Below are positions 51,054-63,589 of a stretch of DNA of 64,000 nt, piece by piece. The stretch covers positions 52,179,928-52,243,927 of the forward strand of contig NC_041019.1 of NCBI RefSeq assembly GCF_004193775.1, read 5' to 3'. A program made the position numbers and the translations under genes. The DNA comes from Glycine soja (lineage: Eukaryota > Streptophyta > Magnoliopsida > Fabales > Fabaceae). The notes beneath the pieces are model-generated. The model worked only from the letters and a program-made list of their open reading frames with translations, ran no database searches and was not told the origin of the DNA. Position 1 is the first letter of the stretch. Each line of letters starts with the position of its first letter.

Positions 51054-54000
51054 GTAAAAAAATATATGTATATATAGACCTTTGCATTTGCTTTAAAAAT
51101 CATTAACTAATGAAGTGAAAGTAATTAAATAAAGTACTAATTAATTTTAAAATTTTATAGAGTAATGTAATCATTTCATAATTTCTAATTCCGTTATTCG
51201 AGTAGTAAAACCCTCCCTCTCTCTCTCACCAATTAAAAGGTATTAGGTGCAACGCATGAAATTGGCAGTGTGAAATAACGATAAGAAATTTGTGATAGAT
51301 CCCAATTATCAATTTAAAAATTAGAATAGATAGGGAAATATAAATATATATTTCCATTCTTTCGTTTAATTTGTTCTGTTTTTAAAAGTTAGTATGTTAC
51401 CATCTAATTTGAATTTTATGATTCTGCCACCTACCTATCTTATTGTTTTTTCTTTTTGGATATGATTAAGTGGCATAATGATAATATTCTATAATACGTT
51501 CTGCCACTTAACGACCAAAAAATATTTTAAAATAAAATATTTACATAATCTTTTCAAATCATGTCATTTACATCTACCCTTTAATTCTGAAATACACATT
51601 TTATTTTACTAGAGAGAACCTAAAGTTGCAGTACAAAAAGAGGATCTAAAGATGAATCAATGACTAATTGATAGGTAGAATTTTCTGTAATTATATTAAA
51701 TTGAACTAAATTAATTGTGACATTTGACGGTTTAAGCGATTGTATCTAAAATATTATCTAATTAATTAGTAATAATTATACTAATAAGATGTCAAAATTA
51801 AAGTCAATAATATTTTAAGAGAAAACACCCGTTGTCATGCCAACAAACCATTTATGATCCTTTTACAATAAAATAAAATTATCTGACGTGACATCATATT
51901 CTCTCTATGTCTATTATATATTGATCTCGTGACATCTTATATTTTTAGTGCTTCATAAAAAGTTGACTTCTGCAATATAGTTGGGTCGCAACCAAATTTG
52001 TCATGCTCTTGACATGCAGTTTTTTCAATCTAATTTGTAAAAAAAAGTTTTCATATGATATAGCATCACTTTAATATTTAATTACAATACTCTTCATGAA
52101 GTAATGACTTAGCTAAAACCTTTTGTGTTTAATAATATTCTAAGACGCACTTTCTGATCAAAACAAAAAATAAGAAATACAGAAGTGTTTTCTGATCAAA
52201 ATAAAAAATCCACTATAAATTTCTATATGATAAAAGATACCCATGTAAATAATCTCAAACTATATACAGAAGTGCTTTCTGATCAAAATAAAAAATAAAA
52301 AAAATACAAAAGTGTTTTATTAAATTTTGCCTTTAAAGCTTTGGCACGATGATGTGCAAACTTAGATTTAAGAACTTCATCATTATGATTATCATAATGG
52401 CGAAGACGACGAAAGTCATCGGGTAAAAAAAGAGGCTCAATCATTCTATATATACACACACTGTTAATTAAAAATTATAGTAAATATACTTTTTAAAATA
52501 ATTATTATAAAAATAATAATTTCAATTATGTAACAATTTAAAAATGGATAAGAATGGGGAAAAAATTTGTGAACACTGTTCAAAATTTGCTAGATGATTT
52601 TTTTTTATAACAAATTGGTTATTAGGAATCTTGTTTGAATTGGAAGATATGAGACCGGCATTCCTTTATTTTATTTTTTCAATTTATTGCATAATAATTC
52701 ATTTTCTATAAAATTTACTCAGCACTTTATTATTATTATTTGCAAATTGTACGTATGATAGTAATATTGTTATATGATTGTTTACTCTTATTGTCTTAGG
52801 TGTAGACATGATTTCGTGTCTTCACTTTTAAACAGAATCATTTAACTTTAAAGGAAAAAAATTACAGTTTTTTTATACTCTTCTTTCTTGTTGCATTTCA
52901 TTATGATATTGTCTTGTAATCAATCACAGGTCTACCTCTAACATATTCGGTTAAAAGTGGCCAACACTACAATCCATGAAGATATTGATAAAAAACTATG
53001 AAGTCATTATAACTATAGTTATTAATTATAAAGTGCAGTCATGGATTTAAAGAAGTCCAATTTTCTTTTTTATATATAAAATATATCAAAGGAGAGATTT
53101 AAAAAAAAAAATTGATTAAAAGATTTAAAAGGAGGAAGAGTAAAAGTAAGGGAACTAAATTTAACCTTCCATCTTTGTCTTTCTTTTAATATTGGAGAAG
53201 AAACCTCTGGTAACTTTTTTTTTTAATTTATTTTTTGTCTAGATAAACTAATTTACGTTGTATTTTTTTTTCTACACCAATTAGGGGTATGATTTTGCCG
53301 TTTGGAGATTTATTTTGGTCTGGTGCTCTCAAGTGTGTCGTGGTTATTGTCTTATTTTCACATGTAAATATTTTCTTTTTGTTTCTTTTTTAGGCTTGTG
53401 TTCTTTGGACTCTGTTGTGGAAAAATATTGTGTAGAATTGAGAATAGACATTATTTGTAAAATTAAAATAAAATAAATAAATCACACATTTAAGTTTAAT
53501 TTTCAAATGATACACGTTTAAATTTAAGTTGAATTGATGCACGTTATCATTATATTGATAACATTTTATGTTTTGGAAAATGTTGACTATGACAACTTAG
53601 TAGTTAACCCCAAAATTTTAATTTTTTTAGATATATTTTAATTAAAAAACAGTTAATTTGAGTATCATGTTCCGTTAATCTTATATTCCTGAAAAATGTT
53701 AGTATGACTAGGGTGTTCATATTGATTTGATTTTTTAGATAAAAAATAATTCAAATCAAATATAAAATAAAAATATGATTCGATTTAAATATAATATTAA
53801 ATATGAAACAAACCAAATTAATTTTTTATGGTTTAATTTTGTTTGGTTTCATAATTTTTTAATTTTATTATTATAATTTAAATCTATCAACTAGAAACTT
53901 ACATAATTATTATATAATTTTAAAAATAAATTTTATTTAACATATTTTAGCTAAAAATTATTATCTTCATTTCTATTTAGCATAAATATAAAATAATATT

Positions 54001-55420
54001 AGTAAATAATATTATCACTTCATATTTAATATTTTTTTTAATAATATTAGTACATCTTTATTAACATATAAAAATAAAATATACATCTTGATTATAAAAT
54101 AAATAAAAAATAAATTATTTATTTATTTATTATTAATTATCACAATAAAAATCAATATAATTAGAATATACTATTTGTTCAATTTGATTTAATTTTTTAT
54201 AATAAGATTTTAAAATCTAACCGAACTACAAAAATTATACAATTTTTTAGATTTTTATTTTTTTTATCAGTTTGACTGTCTACAAAAGGTTTTGGTTTGG
54301 TTTCCAACGTCCCTGAGTATGAGAACTCCAGCAATTCCCAAGTTCAAGAGAAATTAAGTAATGCCTTGCGTTTTAAAATAATTAAATAAAAAAATCAATC
54401 CATAATCTTTGCCAAAAAACGAAGTGATTTTAAATTTTCCATTCTATCCAAAGATATGTAAAAGCAAGAGTAATTCAATGTCAAGTTCAAAAATAATTTT
54501 AAAAACTTGATTTCCTCTTAAAATAAAAATATATATATTTCTTGTATGAAATGAAAATTATAGAAATTAAAAAAAATCCATATACTTTTTGTGTGTGTAT
54601 ATATATATATATATATTAAAAAAATTATTGTTTTCTTACGAATACAAAATTTACTGTTTACAAGCAAAAGAGTAAAACAAAATCATTATTTTACATTTTC
54701 AGTTATAGATAATCATTTCTAAAATAGATATATATATTAAGAATAATTTCTCATTTTTCGTTTTAATGGATTTGTTGATCCCCTCCCCCGGTTAAATAAA
54801 CTTTATTGGCAACTCCTTTCTCATTAATTTGTTTTTAATATCTGGTTTGTTGCTCCATCACGATTACCTTCCATTTTCCTTCTTTGAACTAAACAACACT
54901 ATTAAAGTCACAATCTGTTTCTACCATAATGAACCGTCATCAAATTATCATTCAAATTGGAAAATGAAAAGACAGATAGAAAAAATAAAACTTCTTTTTT
55001 AACTGTAATGAAAAATTAAGTAAGGAAGACTGACAAACATGATCACATTAGACATATAATATTCTTTTTTCTATCCTCTCGTGAAAAATCAATAAGCAAA
55101 AGCATTTAACATATTTTTATTAAAAAAGAAAAAAGAAAAGTAATACTTCCTCCTTATATCTCAATAATAATAGAAAAAACATTACATTTTTAGTTTTTAT
55201 TTTTATGTGATCGATACAAATATTTATTAATTTTATTGATAACTAATTTATATATATATATATATATTATAAATTTCTAATCCGTTATTACATTTTGAGG
55301 TTAACATGCATGTATTGTCCAATATTATCCTGAGCAAAAATATTTATAGTACTAACTAATAAAAAATTGATATGATTTTTAGGACATAATTATTTACTCA
55401 AACTACTCTTGTAGTATATT
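51054..55420. other. AT-rich intergenic DNA, no gene called
   Basis: Three direct copies of a TTTCTGATCAAAAYAAAAAAT phrase occur at about 52151-52300. A stop-free minus-strand stretch at about 52310-52440 with non-biased composition is described under findings. Short (AT)n runs occur near 54598 and 55250. No gene is supported. Confidence 0.4.
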
Positions 55421-55988
55421 ATTATCTTTATTTTGCCTATATTTTCACCCGAATCCAAAGTCCAAACCACAAGAGACAGAAATTCAGCACAGAAGAGGAG
55501 TATTCTATCCATATATGGATGTGTGTGCAAAGCATCTCTGCAGGTGATGACTTTGATGCTGAAATTGAAAACACAACAGAAAATGGTGACACCCCAAAAA
55601 CACAGACATTTTTTTTCTACGTAGAATTTGACAAAAGCTCATCGTATATGGGCCCGCACCTCTAGTATACTGTCCCAACTCTCACGTATTCTTCTTCCTC
55701 TTCTGCCACACAACAAACAGCAACACCAACAACAACAACGTTGTAAAAGTTCTCCCCTTTCACTTTCTCACGATCCCATAGTAACCTTCTCTCTCTTCTT
55801 TCTGCCACTTTTTCTCAGTCTTTAATGGCTGCCCGCATAAAAATTCCGCGTTAAACAATCGTGGGTCGGTGCAAGTTAGCATTTTTCTTATCTTTTGGGT
55901 TGTCAAAAAGAAACCCAATAGGAAAAGTCTTGTTCTTTTTCTTTTGGGGTGGTCTTTTTTTCTTTTGGTAAAATTTGATGCCAGTTTC

Positions 55989-55989
55989 A

Positions 55990-56028
<39 letters not shown>
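55989..56028. repeat. Poly-C tract followed by poly-A
   Basis: About 29 C then about 10 A. Frames crossing it as poly-Pro or poly-Gly are artefacts. The minus strand is a continuous G run capable of quadruplex formation. Confidence 0.9.
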
Positions 56029-56029
<1 letters not shown>

Positions 56030-57069
56030 ATTGTTCTGTGAGAATATAGTGTTCACAAGGCATTTTTTCTATCTACCTATATGTGTCTTGGTGAAACTGA
56101 GGCTGAGGGAGAGTTTGGTGATACAGATTGTTTTTTTTTTTGTTTTGTTGTAGAGTTTCAGTGAGAATGGTGTGCAAGAGTTCACAGTTGAGTGGGAATG
56201 TCTTGGGAAACACCTCTATGATGATGTGTTGTTGTTGTTGCTAAATTATTGGGGAACTAATTGGATGTTTCTTCTGTGGTGAAAGAAGATAAATGCACTG
56301 TTGATTTCATTCATGGTTCTGTTATGCAGAAATTATGGAGTTCTGTTTCAATTGGTGATTGTGACATTTGGATTTGACAGTGCTGGGACCAAGCTTTTGT
56401 GTGTGTGAAGCTTTTTTTATGTTATTATCAAATTTTTTCATTACGTTTAATCATTCAACTTTCTTTTTCCCATATTGGAAGAAAGGGGGGATTCACTGAA
56501 TAATGGTGGCTAGGTGTCTCAATTGCTTGCCCTTTTTTCTTTGATGGGAAGAGTGGACTGCAATTTTCAGCTTTTTGCTGTGGAACATGTTCTGGTTATG
56601 GTCTGTGCATGAAGAAAGAAGGCATTGATACCTTTCCCTCCAAAGAAATCTTATATTGCTTCTCTGAGATTCACTCGGTTAGGAAACTTGGGGGAGTGAA
56701 ATTGGAATTCTTAAATGCTTTGAGAGTGAACTCACCAAGCTGCATCTCAGCCTTATGCTCCTTCAACATGTTGAGTAAGAAAAATCCCGGACTATAGGTA
56801 CTTGGTTCAATCAATCATATTTTCCTATAACTCTTTTTAGCTTTTTCTTACATGCCTGAATGCCTAACCACTCAATTAAGTTGCATCTTATTCCGTTTTC
56901 AGTAGAAAGCAGATTTTTGTGCTCTGAGGAGTTGATGATTCAGATGATCAGCTGTGTAACTGAGTTTCTTTTTCTTCTTTTTTTTTGGTGAATCTGTGTG
57001 ACTGAGTTTAGTCACGGTGAATAATATCCCTGAGAATTTGATCTTTTAATTGAATCCATTGGTATTGTA

Positions 57070-57139
57070 TGATCCATATAAGACTTACGATCCATATAGC
57101 TGACCTTACCTAATAGGATATAAGACTTACGTTGTTGTC

Positions 57140-57170
<31 letters not shown>

Positions 57171-57182
57171 TTGTTGTTGTGT
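57070..57182 (+). mobile_element. 3' tail of an RTE-type LINE or TS-type SINE with (TTG)n end
   Basis: ATAGCTGACCTTACCTAATAGGATATAAGAC followed by a GTTGTTG...TTGTTG tail matches the well-known 3' end of plant RTE LINEs and the TS SINEs that borrow it (AGCTGACCCCACTTAGTGGGATAAGGCTT then TTG units). Only the last 60 or so bases plus the tail are recognisable, so this is a 5'-truncated insertion in the leader or first intron of the DUF4378 gene. The assignment is from memory. Confidence 0.55.
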
Positions 57183-57511
57183 GTCTGAGTTTAAATCCTT
57201 TAATCATGTGAACAGGTTGATATGTTTCTTGCATGAGTTGATTTGAACAAACTTGTTAGCATCAAGAGATTAGTCTGGCCTACAGATATTTAGCATACAC
57301 TATCTTTCCCTTGTTAGGGTGTTGTACACTAACCATGACTTTGAACAGCATTTATTGACTTCCTGTTTTTGTCCATCAATCAGGTTGTGCAAGATTACAG
57401 TGAGAGGAGTTTTGTATGAGCATAGGCAACATAAGGTCAATATTACCTTATTAGCATCCTGAGAAAAGGGAAAAAAGGAAAAACGGAAGTCAACTGTGCC
57501 AATCAATCATT

Positions 57512-60500
57512 ATGGCAAAGAGGTGCCAAAGATTCCCTGTGAATTATGAGAAAGATCAGTCAGGATGTATGTGGGGTTTTATTAGTATATTTGACTTTCG
57601 TCATGCCCGCTTTACTCGGAAGTTGATTGCGGATAGGAGGCATGGCAGCAAGCATGCTGTTGGTAAGAAATGTTTTAACATCTAAATTTGTACTTCTGAA
57701 ATTGACCACTTTGCATTTGTGTGTATATCTATATATCCACAGGAAGGGTATCTTTATGCTAAATATAGTATAACAAAATGTGTTTGTGATAAATAATTTG
57801 GAATGAAAAAAATTGGAATATACTTCTGTGCTATTTTATATATCTTTTCTATGGTCATGTTTACTTTTAGAAGCAATGCTGTTGCAAATGTTTTCTATCA
57901 GTAAATGTTTTACAATGTTTTTTAGTACAAATCTGTCATCATAGTATGCTTTCCTTGTGTATAGTTATCAACTTATCATGTAATATTTTGTAGTTCAACT
58001 GTCCTGCATTTGCGGAAAAGAATCACAATAATCTTTGAATTTCATTTTGTTTTCTGCAGGTGCTGCACTTACCAAGAACAAGTTTGAAGTGTTGAGCAAT
58101 TTGGATGAAGAATATGAAGGCAATTTTGTAAGTCTGTCCATCCATATACTTTTGCAAATCTTTTTTTTTTCTTTTTCTCAACCAAAAAGTTGAAGTTTGA
58201 TTACAATAAAATTGGCAAAATTCTAAAGTAACATTAGGTTATTTGCCATGTGCTAACAGTATGTCTCGTCTATATCATCTATGTTTCAGGACAGAGGAGA
58301 GAGTAAGAGACTAACACTGACAAATGATGCAGATAAGCTTAGTGTGAAGAAACTCATAGAAGAAGAGATGATCATTGACCAGGATGAAATAAAGGACCAA
58401 GGTAATGCTGAAGTAGAATCAAAGCAATCCAGATTAGGGCATGAAGGCCCCCCAAAGACAGATTCCAAAAGAAAAAAGAAATCTCGCAAGAAAAGCCGTG
58501 ATATGGATAGCCATGATTTGAATTCAGATGCAACCTTGAAATCTGAATTTTCACATAAACCGCATTCAAGACAACAGTCAAAAGATAATCTAGATTTGAA
58601 CAAAATAATGGATGATTTTTGTCATGTTGAAGCTGCTTGTTCCATGATGAATGATGATCATGGCAAAATTGATGAACAGTCAAACCAAAAGCATGTTATC
58701 TCTGAAAACCTAGCTAATGCAATCCATGAATTTGCAAATCAGATGAGATTGAATGGGAAAGATCTGCCTGAAGATGGACAATTGCTTAGCTCACATGAAC
58801 TCATGGAAGCACTTCAGGTTATAAGTTCAGATAAGCAATTGTTTCTTAGACTTCTACAAGACCCTAATTCACACTTATTGAAATACATTCAGGAGTTGGA
58901 AAATGCTCAAGGGAGAGGTGGCAAAGAATGCAGTTCAGTTACCAGCTCCAACTGCTCTGAACATGAACTTGTTAAACTGAAACAAACTAGGGAGACTGCC
59001 AACCGCAAGCATCGTAACTTTTTCAGGAAAAGGGTGAAGTCTCAACCAAAAGATTCAACAAATGAAAATGAGAAAACTGAATTTTCAAATAGAATTGTCA
59101 TTTTGAAACCTGCCCTAACAGGCATGCAAATTTCTGAAAGTGGAAACAACCTTGCCTCAACGCTAAATTCTCATGACATCGCCCAGTACAAAAATCCTTC
59201 AGTGAGAGTTGGTTCACATTTTTCTCTTACAGAGATAAAAAGGAAATTGAAATGTGCTATGGGAAAGGAGAGGCATGGAAACCCTGAATTGATCCCACGC
59301 AAACTCCCCGTTGAACGTCAAAATAAGCTGCCAAGAGGAAAATGCAAAGATAATGCTGGAATGAGATCTCCTAATAAAGACCATTTCTTCATTGAAAAAA
59401 TTACAAGACCAATGTTTAATGTAGTGAAAGGAAACAAGACCGGTACAATGAAAGACTCTGAATTGAATGTGGAACATGAAAGTGGTATTCCCAATCAAAG
59501 TGTTTCTAACATATATATTGAGGCTAGGAAACATCTGTGTGAGATGCTAGATAATGCTGATGAGAACACAAACATTTCAAGCAGGCAGATGCCCAAAACC
59601 CTTGGGAGAATACTTTCTCTTCCCGAGTACAACTTTTCAAGTCCTGGAAGGGATTTAGAGCATCATTCCGTGACTGCACAGGCAAGATTTTCTTCCTCAG
59701 ACAAAACTAGGGAGGTTAGTGAGGATAAGTTGTCCCCCAAACCAGCAACACGTATTGGTCTTCCAGATCAGGAAATTAACAATTCAGAGAAGCAGTCAAG
59801 CATTTGTGATGAAAGATCTGACAATAAAGTTCAAGAAATTAAGTTGGTGTCGAATCTCTCCCATGATGTTAATCATGTCAATACATCTGAAGCCTGTTAT
59901 CCTGTTAGAGATGAGATAGTTACTGAAGGTACCATGTTCAACTTCAAAGTACATGACTTAAGTTGTAGATGCTATGATAAACTTTGGAGTGTATGCTTGT
60001 TTATATATATATATATATATATTTCATCTTTATCATTTCTTAATTTTTATGCAGGTAATGTAGAATCTACAAAAGAGAAAAATGATTTGGAATCGTCTTT
60101 GGATCCAAATGGTTTCATCATAGGAAAGGACCAAAATATTGATATCTCAGAAATTCCTGATGGTGCAGGATGTTCTGAATGTTTGAATCAGGTAATGTTA
60201 CTACATTATATTTTTAACTATAATTGATTTAGGGATAAATTTGCTAGAAATATAATCAAAGTGAGTTATATAATGGCTCCTGAAGATTTCTTCCACAGCC
60301 CCAATATCTGTAAGATTTTATCTGAAGTCTAAACTCTCATTAGATTCTTCTACAGGACATACCAGAAGAGAACCAATCATCATCTCTACTGTCATCTCCT
60401 CAATCTTCCATCACTAAGAAAATTGAAGAGCTAGAAAATGGTACAGATGTATCTGGGCGACCGAGTCCTGTATCTGTTCTTGATACATCATTTTCAGATG

Positions 60501-61479
60501 ATGACTTTGGCCCTGGGCACTCCAGATATCAACCTGGTAAACATTCCTGCACTAGAACCTTGAGGGGCATCTCTGGCTATGTTCTTAAAAGTGAAAACCA
60601 TTTTTTAGAAACAAGACCTAGAAACTTTTATGTTGCAGTTGTCTATTTTCTCTAAAACTCTAAACTAAAAGTAGAAATAAAAACAGCATACTGGTTACTG
60701 GGGTTCTGTAAATCATACTTCATCCAGAAATAGTTTCAGTCTCGGATATTTGTTTGGTTTTACATTCTTGTCCTTTTTATTCCCTACAGATGAACGAAGC
60801 TGGAACTGTTTTTGAGCAACCAACTAACCCTTTTTATTTTTCTTATTAATTTTAATTACTTTCAGTTAAATTACCAGTACAACCTCTACAAATTAAATTT
60901 GAAGAGCACGACTCTTCACCTGCAGAACAATTTGATAGAAGAAAATATTGTTTTGAAGAAAGTGAATTGATATATGACTACATCAAAGCTGTCTTGCATG
61001 CCTCTGGCTTAACTACAGATCAGTTGTTGATGAAATGCCTTTCCTCAGACAAGATACTGGATCCTTCCTTGTTTGATCAGGTAGAGCTCTTCTCGAACCT
61101 GCTTTGCAACAATCAGAAGCTCCTATTTGACTCTATCAATGAAGTTCTCATGGAGATTTGTCAGCATTACTTTGGGGCCTCACCTTGGGTTTCGTTTGTA
61201 AATCCTAGCACAAGGCTAACTCCAAGTATGAAAAGGGTTACTTTAAAGGTCTGGGAAGGAGTGTGCTGGCATATGCTTCCCTTGCCCCCACCACGCACTT
61301 TAGAGCAAATTGTTAGGAAAGACATGGCAAGAAGGGGGACATGGATGGACCTTGGACTTGACACGGAAACAATTGGTTTTGAGATGGGTGAGGCCATTCT
61401 TGCTGAACTGATGGAAGACACCATTTTGAGCCTTGTGATTGAAAGTCCAGAAAGTAAATGTTTCTCTGCTTCAATTTGA
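57512..61479 (+). CDS. DUF3741/DUF4378 protein, TON1-recruiting-motif (TRM)-like
   Basis: Probably a microtubule/cortical organisation factor: TRM proteins bind TON1 and the TTP phosphatase complex. Exons: 57512-57662, 58060-58127, 58290-59928, 60055-60191, 60356-60536 and 60866-61479. All are GT-AG, phases are consistent, and they give 929 residues. The N-terminus MAKRCQRFPVNYEKDQSGCM WGFISIFDFRHARFTRKLIA is the conserved start of this group. A Lys/Arg-rich patch, KRKKKSRKKSR, lies at about 133-143. A DUF3741-like segment (SSHELMEALQVISSDKQLFL RLLQDPNS) lies at about 240-267. The SPVSVLDTSFSDDD motif lies at 702-715. DUF4378 covers about 758-925 (ESELIYDYIKAVL ... LELMEDTI-like end). Intron 3 (59929-60054) is 126 nt with no in-frame stop, so retention would add 42 residues. 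The closest remembered relatives are Arabidopsis TRM19-21-type proteins; the function is inferred by family. Confidence 0.93.
59929..60054 (+). other. In-frame, stop-free intron (exitron-like) of the DUF4378 gene
   Basis: It is bounded by GAAG|GTACCATG and TTTATGCAG|GTAATG. At 126 nt (42 codons) it is divisible by three and open in the gene's frame, so both spliced and unspliced messages encode full proteins (929 or 971 residues). It contains a (TA)10-type run (60002-60021) that encodes alternating Ile-Tyr. Homologues I recall lack such a hydrophobic insert, so splicing is taken as the main form. Confidence 0.7.
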
Positions 61480-62060
61480 GTTGAAGAACAATGAGAGCAG
61501 CTTCCACTTAAAAGACAACTCACTGCCTTTTGATCATGCAAGATGTTAAAGGAATTCACATGTGTGAGGTGGAAGGAAAGTAGAGAGGTGATGAAAATTG
61601 ATCAGGAAGAATAATGGAGAGTTATAGACTTCTTTAAAGCATATACATGGACCTTGGTAATGTTTCTTTTCACCCTACCTGACTATTTTGATATTGGATA
61701 GTATAATGTGAGTGAGATTGAGGATACTCAAATAAGTCACAAGAAGTAAATTTTGATATTGGATAGTATAATGTGGAAAAAAAATTAAGCTTGTTTACAA
61801 TGACAAACAGACAAAGCGACAGTTCTATTCGGTGTGTGACTCACTTCACCCAGTGAAGGCCAAAGGTGTTTGATTGTAGATTTTGTAAAGTTTGATTTGC
61901 TGATCCCATTAGATGGTGTGTTGTAATTTTGTTTGTATCATCCTTTGTATACTTGCTTTTTGGTTAACCTATATTGATTTCACAAAGTTTGGAAATAATG
62001 TACACTCAGCTTTCTGTGGTTTCGAAGGGAAGAACTGAGCAGAAATATGAATGACAAGTT
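61480..62060 (+). other. Probable 3' UTR of the DUF4378 gene
   Basis: Non-coding sequence of moderate composition directly downstream of the stop. It includes a direct repeat of TTTTGATATTGGATAGTATA ATGTG at 61686-61710 and 61751-61775. Poly(A) signals such as AATAAA-like words near 62060 are only weak hints at the end. Confidence 0.45.
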
Positions 62061-62963
62061 GACAATAAAGAAACTAGGAAGCTGCAGCATGCTTTAAAAC
62101 TCTCCGTGTGAATTACTACTATTGTTCTTGGTTTTGCTTCTTTTCCTGGCTGAGACCTTTCTAAAAGAGATGTCCAATATCATGGACATTTAAAACTTAA
62201 GCAATTATCAACAAATAGAAATAGCTGTAATTGTTATTTAACTGAATTTCAATATTAGAAAGGAATTTGAACATACATGTCAACTTGTCAAGTAGTTTTA
62301 TTAATTTGAATTTCACTATTTAAGTGTACTGTACATCTAATGCAAATAATGCTTCATTAGTGTTTTGCATATTTTAGGAGTATATGTAATCCAAAATGTT
62401 AAGAAATGCTAATTGAACGTTTTAAATTAAATTATATACGTTCCAAATATGCACTGCAGATTAAGTCAACAATCTTCTAATGTCTTGATTCAAAACACTC
62501 GTTAGATTGCAAAATTGTTGGAATTTTACAAACGTTTTTATAAAGTCAAATTAAGTCCTCAATTAAAAGGACCAATTCACAACGGGCATAGTTTAGATAG
62601 ACTTAATATTATATATGCTAGACATAAATTGAAGGATCATCATTTAAAATGTAAAATGGTTGTTTTGAACAAATGTTCATTCAGTTAATAAATAAACAAA
62701 TTGTGTGACAATATGTAATTAGCCAAGTCACTATAACTCATAAAACAACACAAATATTCATCTAGTATTTAATGTAAAAAAATGTGGATGGGAATAGAAT
62801 AGGCCATAAACTAGTAAAATTATCTTTTTTTCCTCAAGTACATAACTATGTTCGATGATATTCCCATGTATTACACTTGGTTGAAGGAAAAATTCCTGCA
62901 AGGCAAATGCAAACTATGTGATAATTTACAGCCTTACAGAAAAAAATAACTCATTATTAAATG
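62061..62963. other. Spacer between the convergent DUF4378 and DUF3245-like genes
   Basis: AT-rich, with no coding region and no recognised element. The two genes converge, so this interval should hold both 3' ends. Confidence 0.4.
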
Positions 62964-63589
62964 TCACTTCTGCTTCTTATTTCGCAACATAGACGAGATC
63001 AAAGGAGCTGTTGCCTTCCTCTTGGTAAATGCATTAGCTCTGCTATCTAAGTCTTCATTGTCTTCATCGTCATCTAAAGCATCTCTTGCAATTGTGGCAG
63101 ACTCTTTAGCAATATTAGCTGCTTTTCTTTTTTCAGCATTCAACTTGGCATACAATTTCCTTTCAACAGGGTCATCTGAAGGCACAAATTTTGATTGGCG
63201 TGAAACTTTTGCACCTAGACCAAGCCTACAAAGTTGTGTGATGGCACAACATGAGCAATAATTACCATGGCAAACAAACAAGTAACGGGCCAGTTTAGGT
63301 GTAAGCTTTCCTAGAAGCAATTGTATGAAAAGAAAATAAAAAGAAAAAAAATAAAGTGAGCTTCTCCATTAGCTAATTTGTAGAAGTTCTCTCATATGCT
63401 TCTCTAAAAGATGAGAGGACATCTATAAACTAGCTAATGGAGAGCTAATTTTATAAAAATAGATTTGCTAAAGAAAAATGAACAAACTATTGGTGGCAGA
63501 TATACTGACCTAGAAGGTCGACCCTCTACATCCGCATTTGTTCTATCATCATCTGCATCTTTGCTCATATTATTTACCCATAACTCTGC
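62964..63589 (-). CDS. DUF3245-like small basic protein (3' part, partial)
   Basis: Two minus-strand exons, 63589-63510 and 63225-62964, join in phase (AG|G gives Arg). The deduced C-terminal 112 residues begin AELWVNNMSKDADDDRTNAD, pass through RPSRLGLGAKVSRQSKFVPS and DDPVERKLYAKL, then a Lys/Ala/Glu helix and an acidic DDDEDNEDLDSR patch, and end SSMLRNKKQK. The LGLGAKV-x-DPVERKL signature is that of the plant DUF3245 family as I recall it, with no known enzymatic role. The basic tail suggests nuclear or nucleolar location (inference). The acceptor at 63590 shows at least one more exon upstream, beyond the right part of the window or not recognised within it. The Met at 63321 seen in a longer single frame is intronic and is not the start. 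Confidence 0.75.

Larger units (their letters stand above)
55421..57511 (+). promoter_or_regulatory. Promoter and long, probably spliced 5' leader of the DUF4378 gene
   Basis: The CT-rich stretch at about 55740-55830 resembles a transcription start region. Good splice signals without coding continuity (donor TATAG|GTACTTGG at 56797, acceptors TTTTCAG at 56902 and ATCAG near 57383) suggest one or more 5' UTR introns. A 62-codon upstream open frame at 56609-56797 would lie in the leader if that part is transcribed. The leader also has a C-tract (about 55989-56018) and a (TTG/CTG)n stretch (57131-57180). Transcript boundaries are inferred. Confidence 0.4.

Noticed and set aside
53700..54310. A possible MITE starting ACTAGGGTGTTCAT
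   Set aside because: The supposed right end does not pair convincingly with the left, and the interior is plain AT-rich DNA.
55760..56153. Overlapping frames rich in poly-Gly or poly-Pro on both strands
   Set aside because: They exist only because the C-tract at 55989-56018 has no stop in any frame. The surroundings are leader or intron sequence of the DUF4378 gene.
58286..58683. Two minus-strand frames of over 100 codons
   Set aside because: They are antisense to the long coding exon of the DUF4378 gene and show no recognisable protein features.
63226..63320. Start of the DUF3245-like protein at the Met near 63320
   Set aside because: That extension has no family resemblance, and a clear AG acceptor at 63226-63227 joins in phase to the exon 63589-63510, which continues the conserved sequence upstream.
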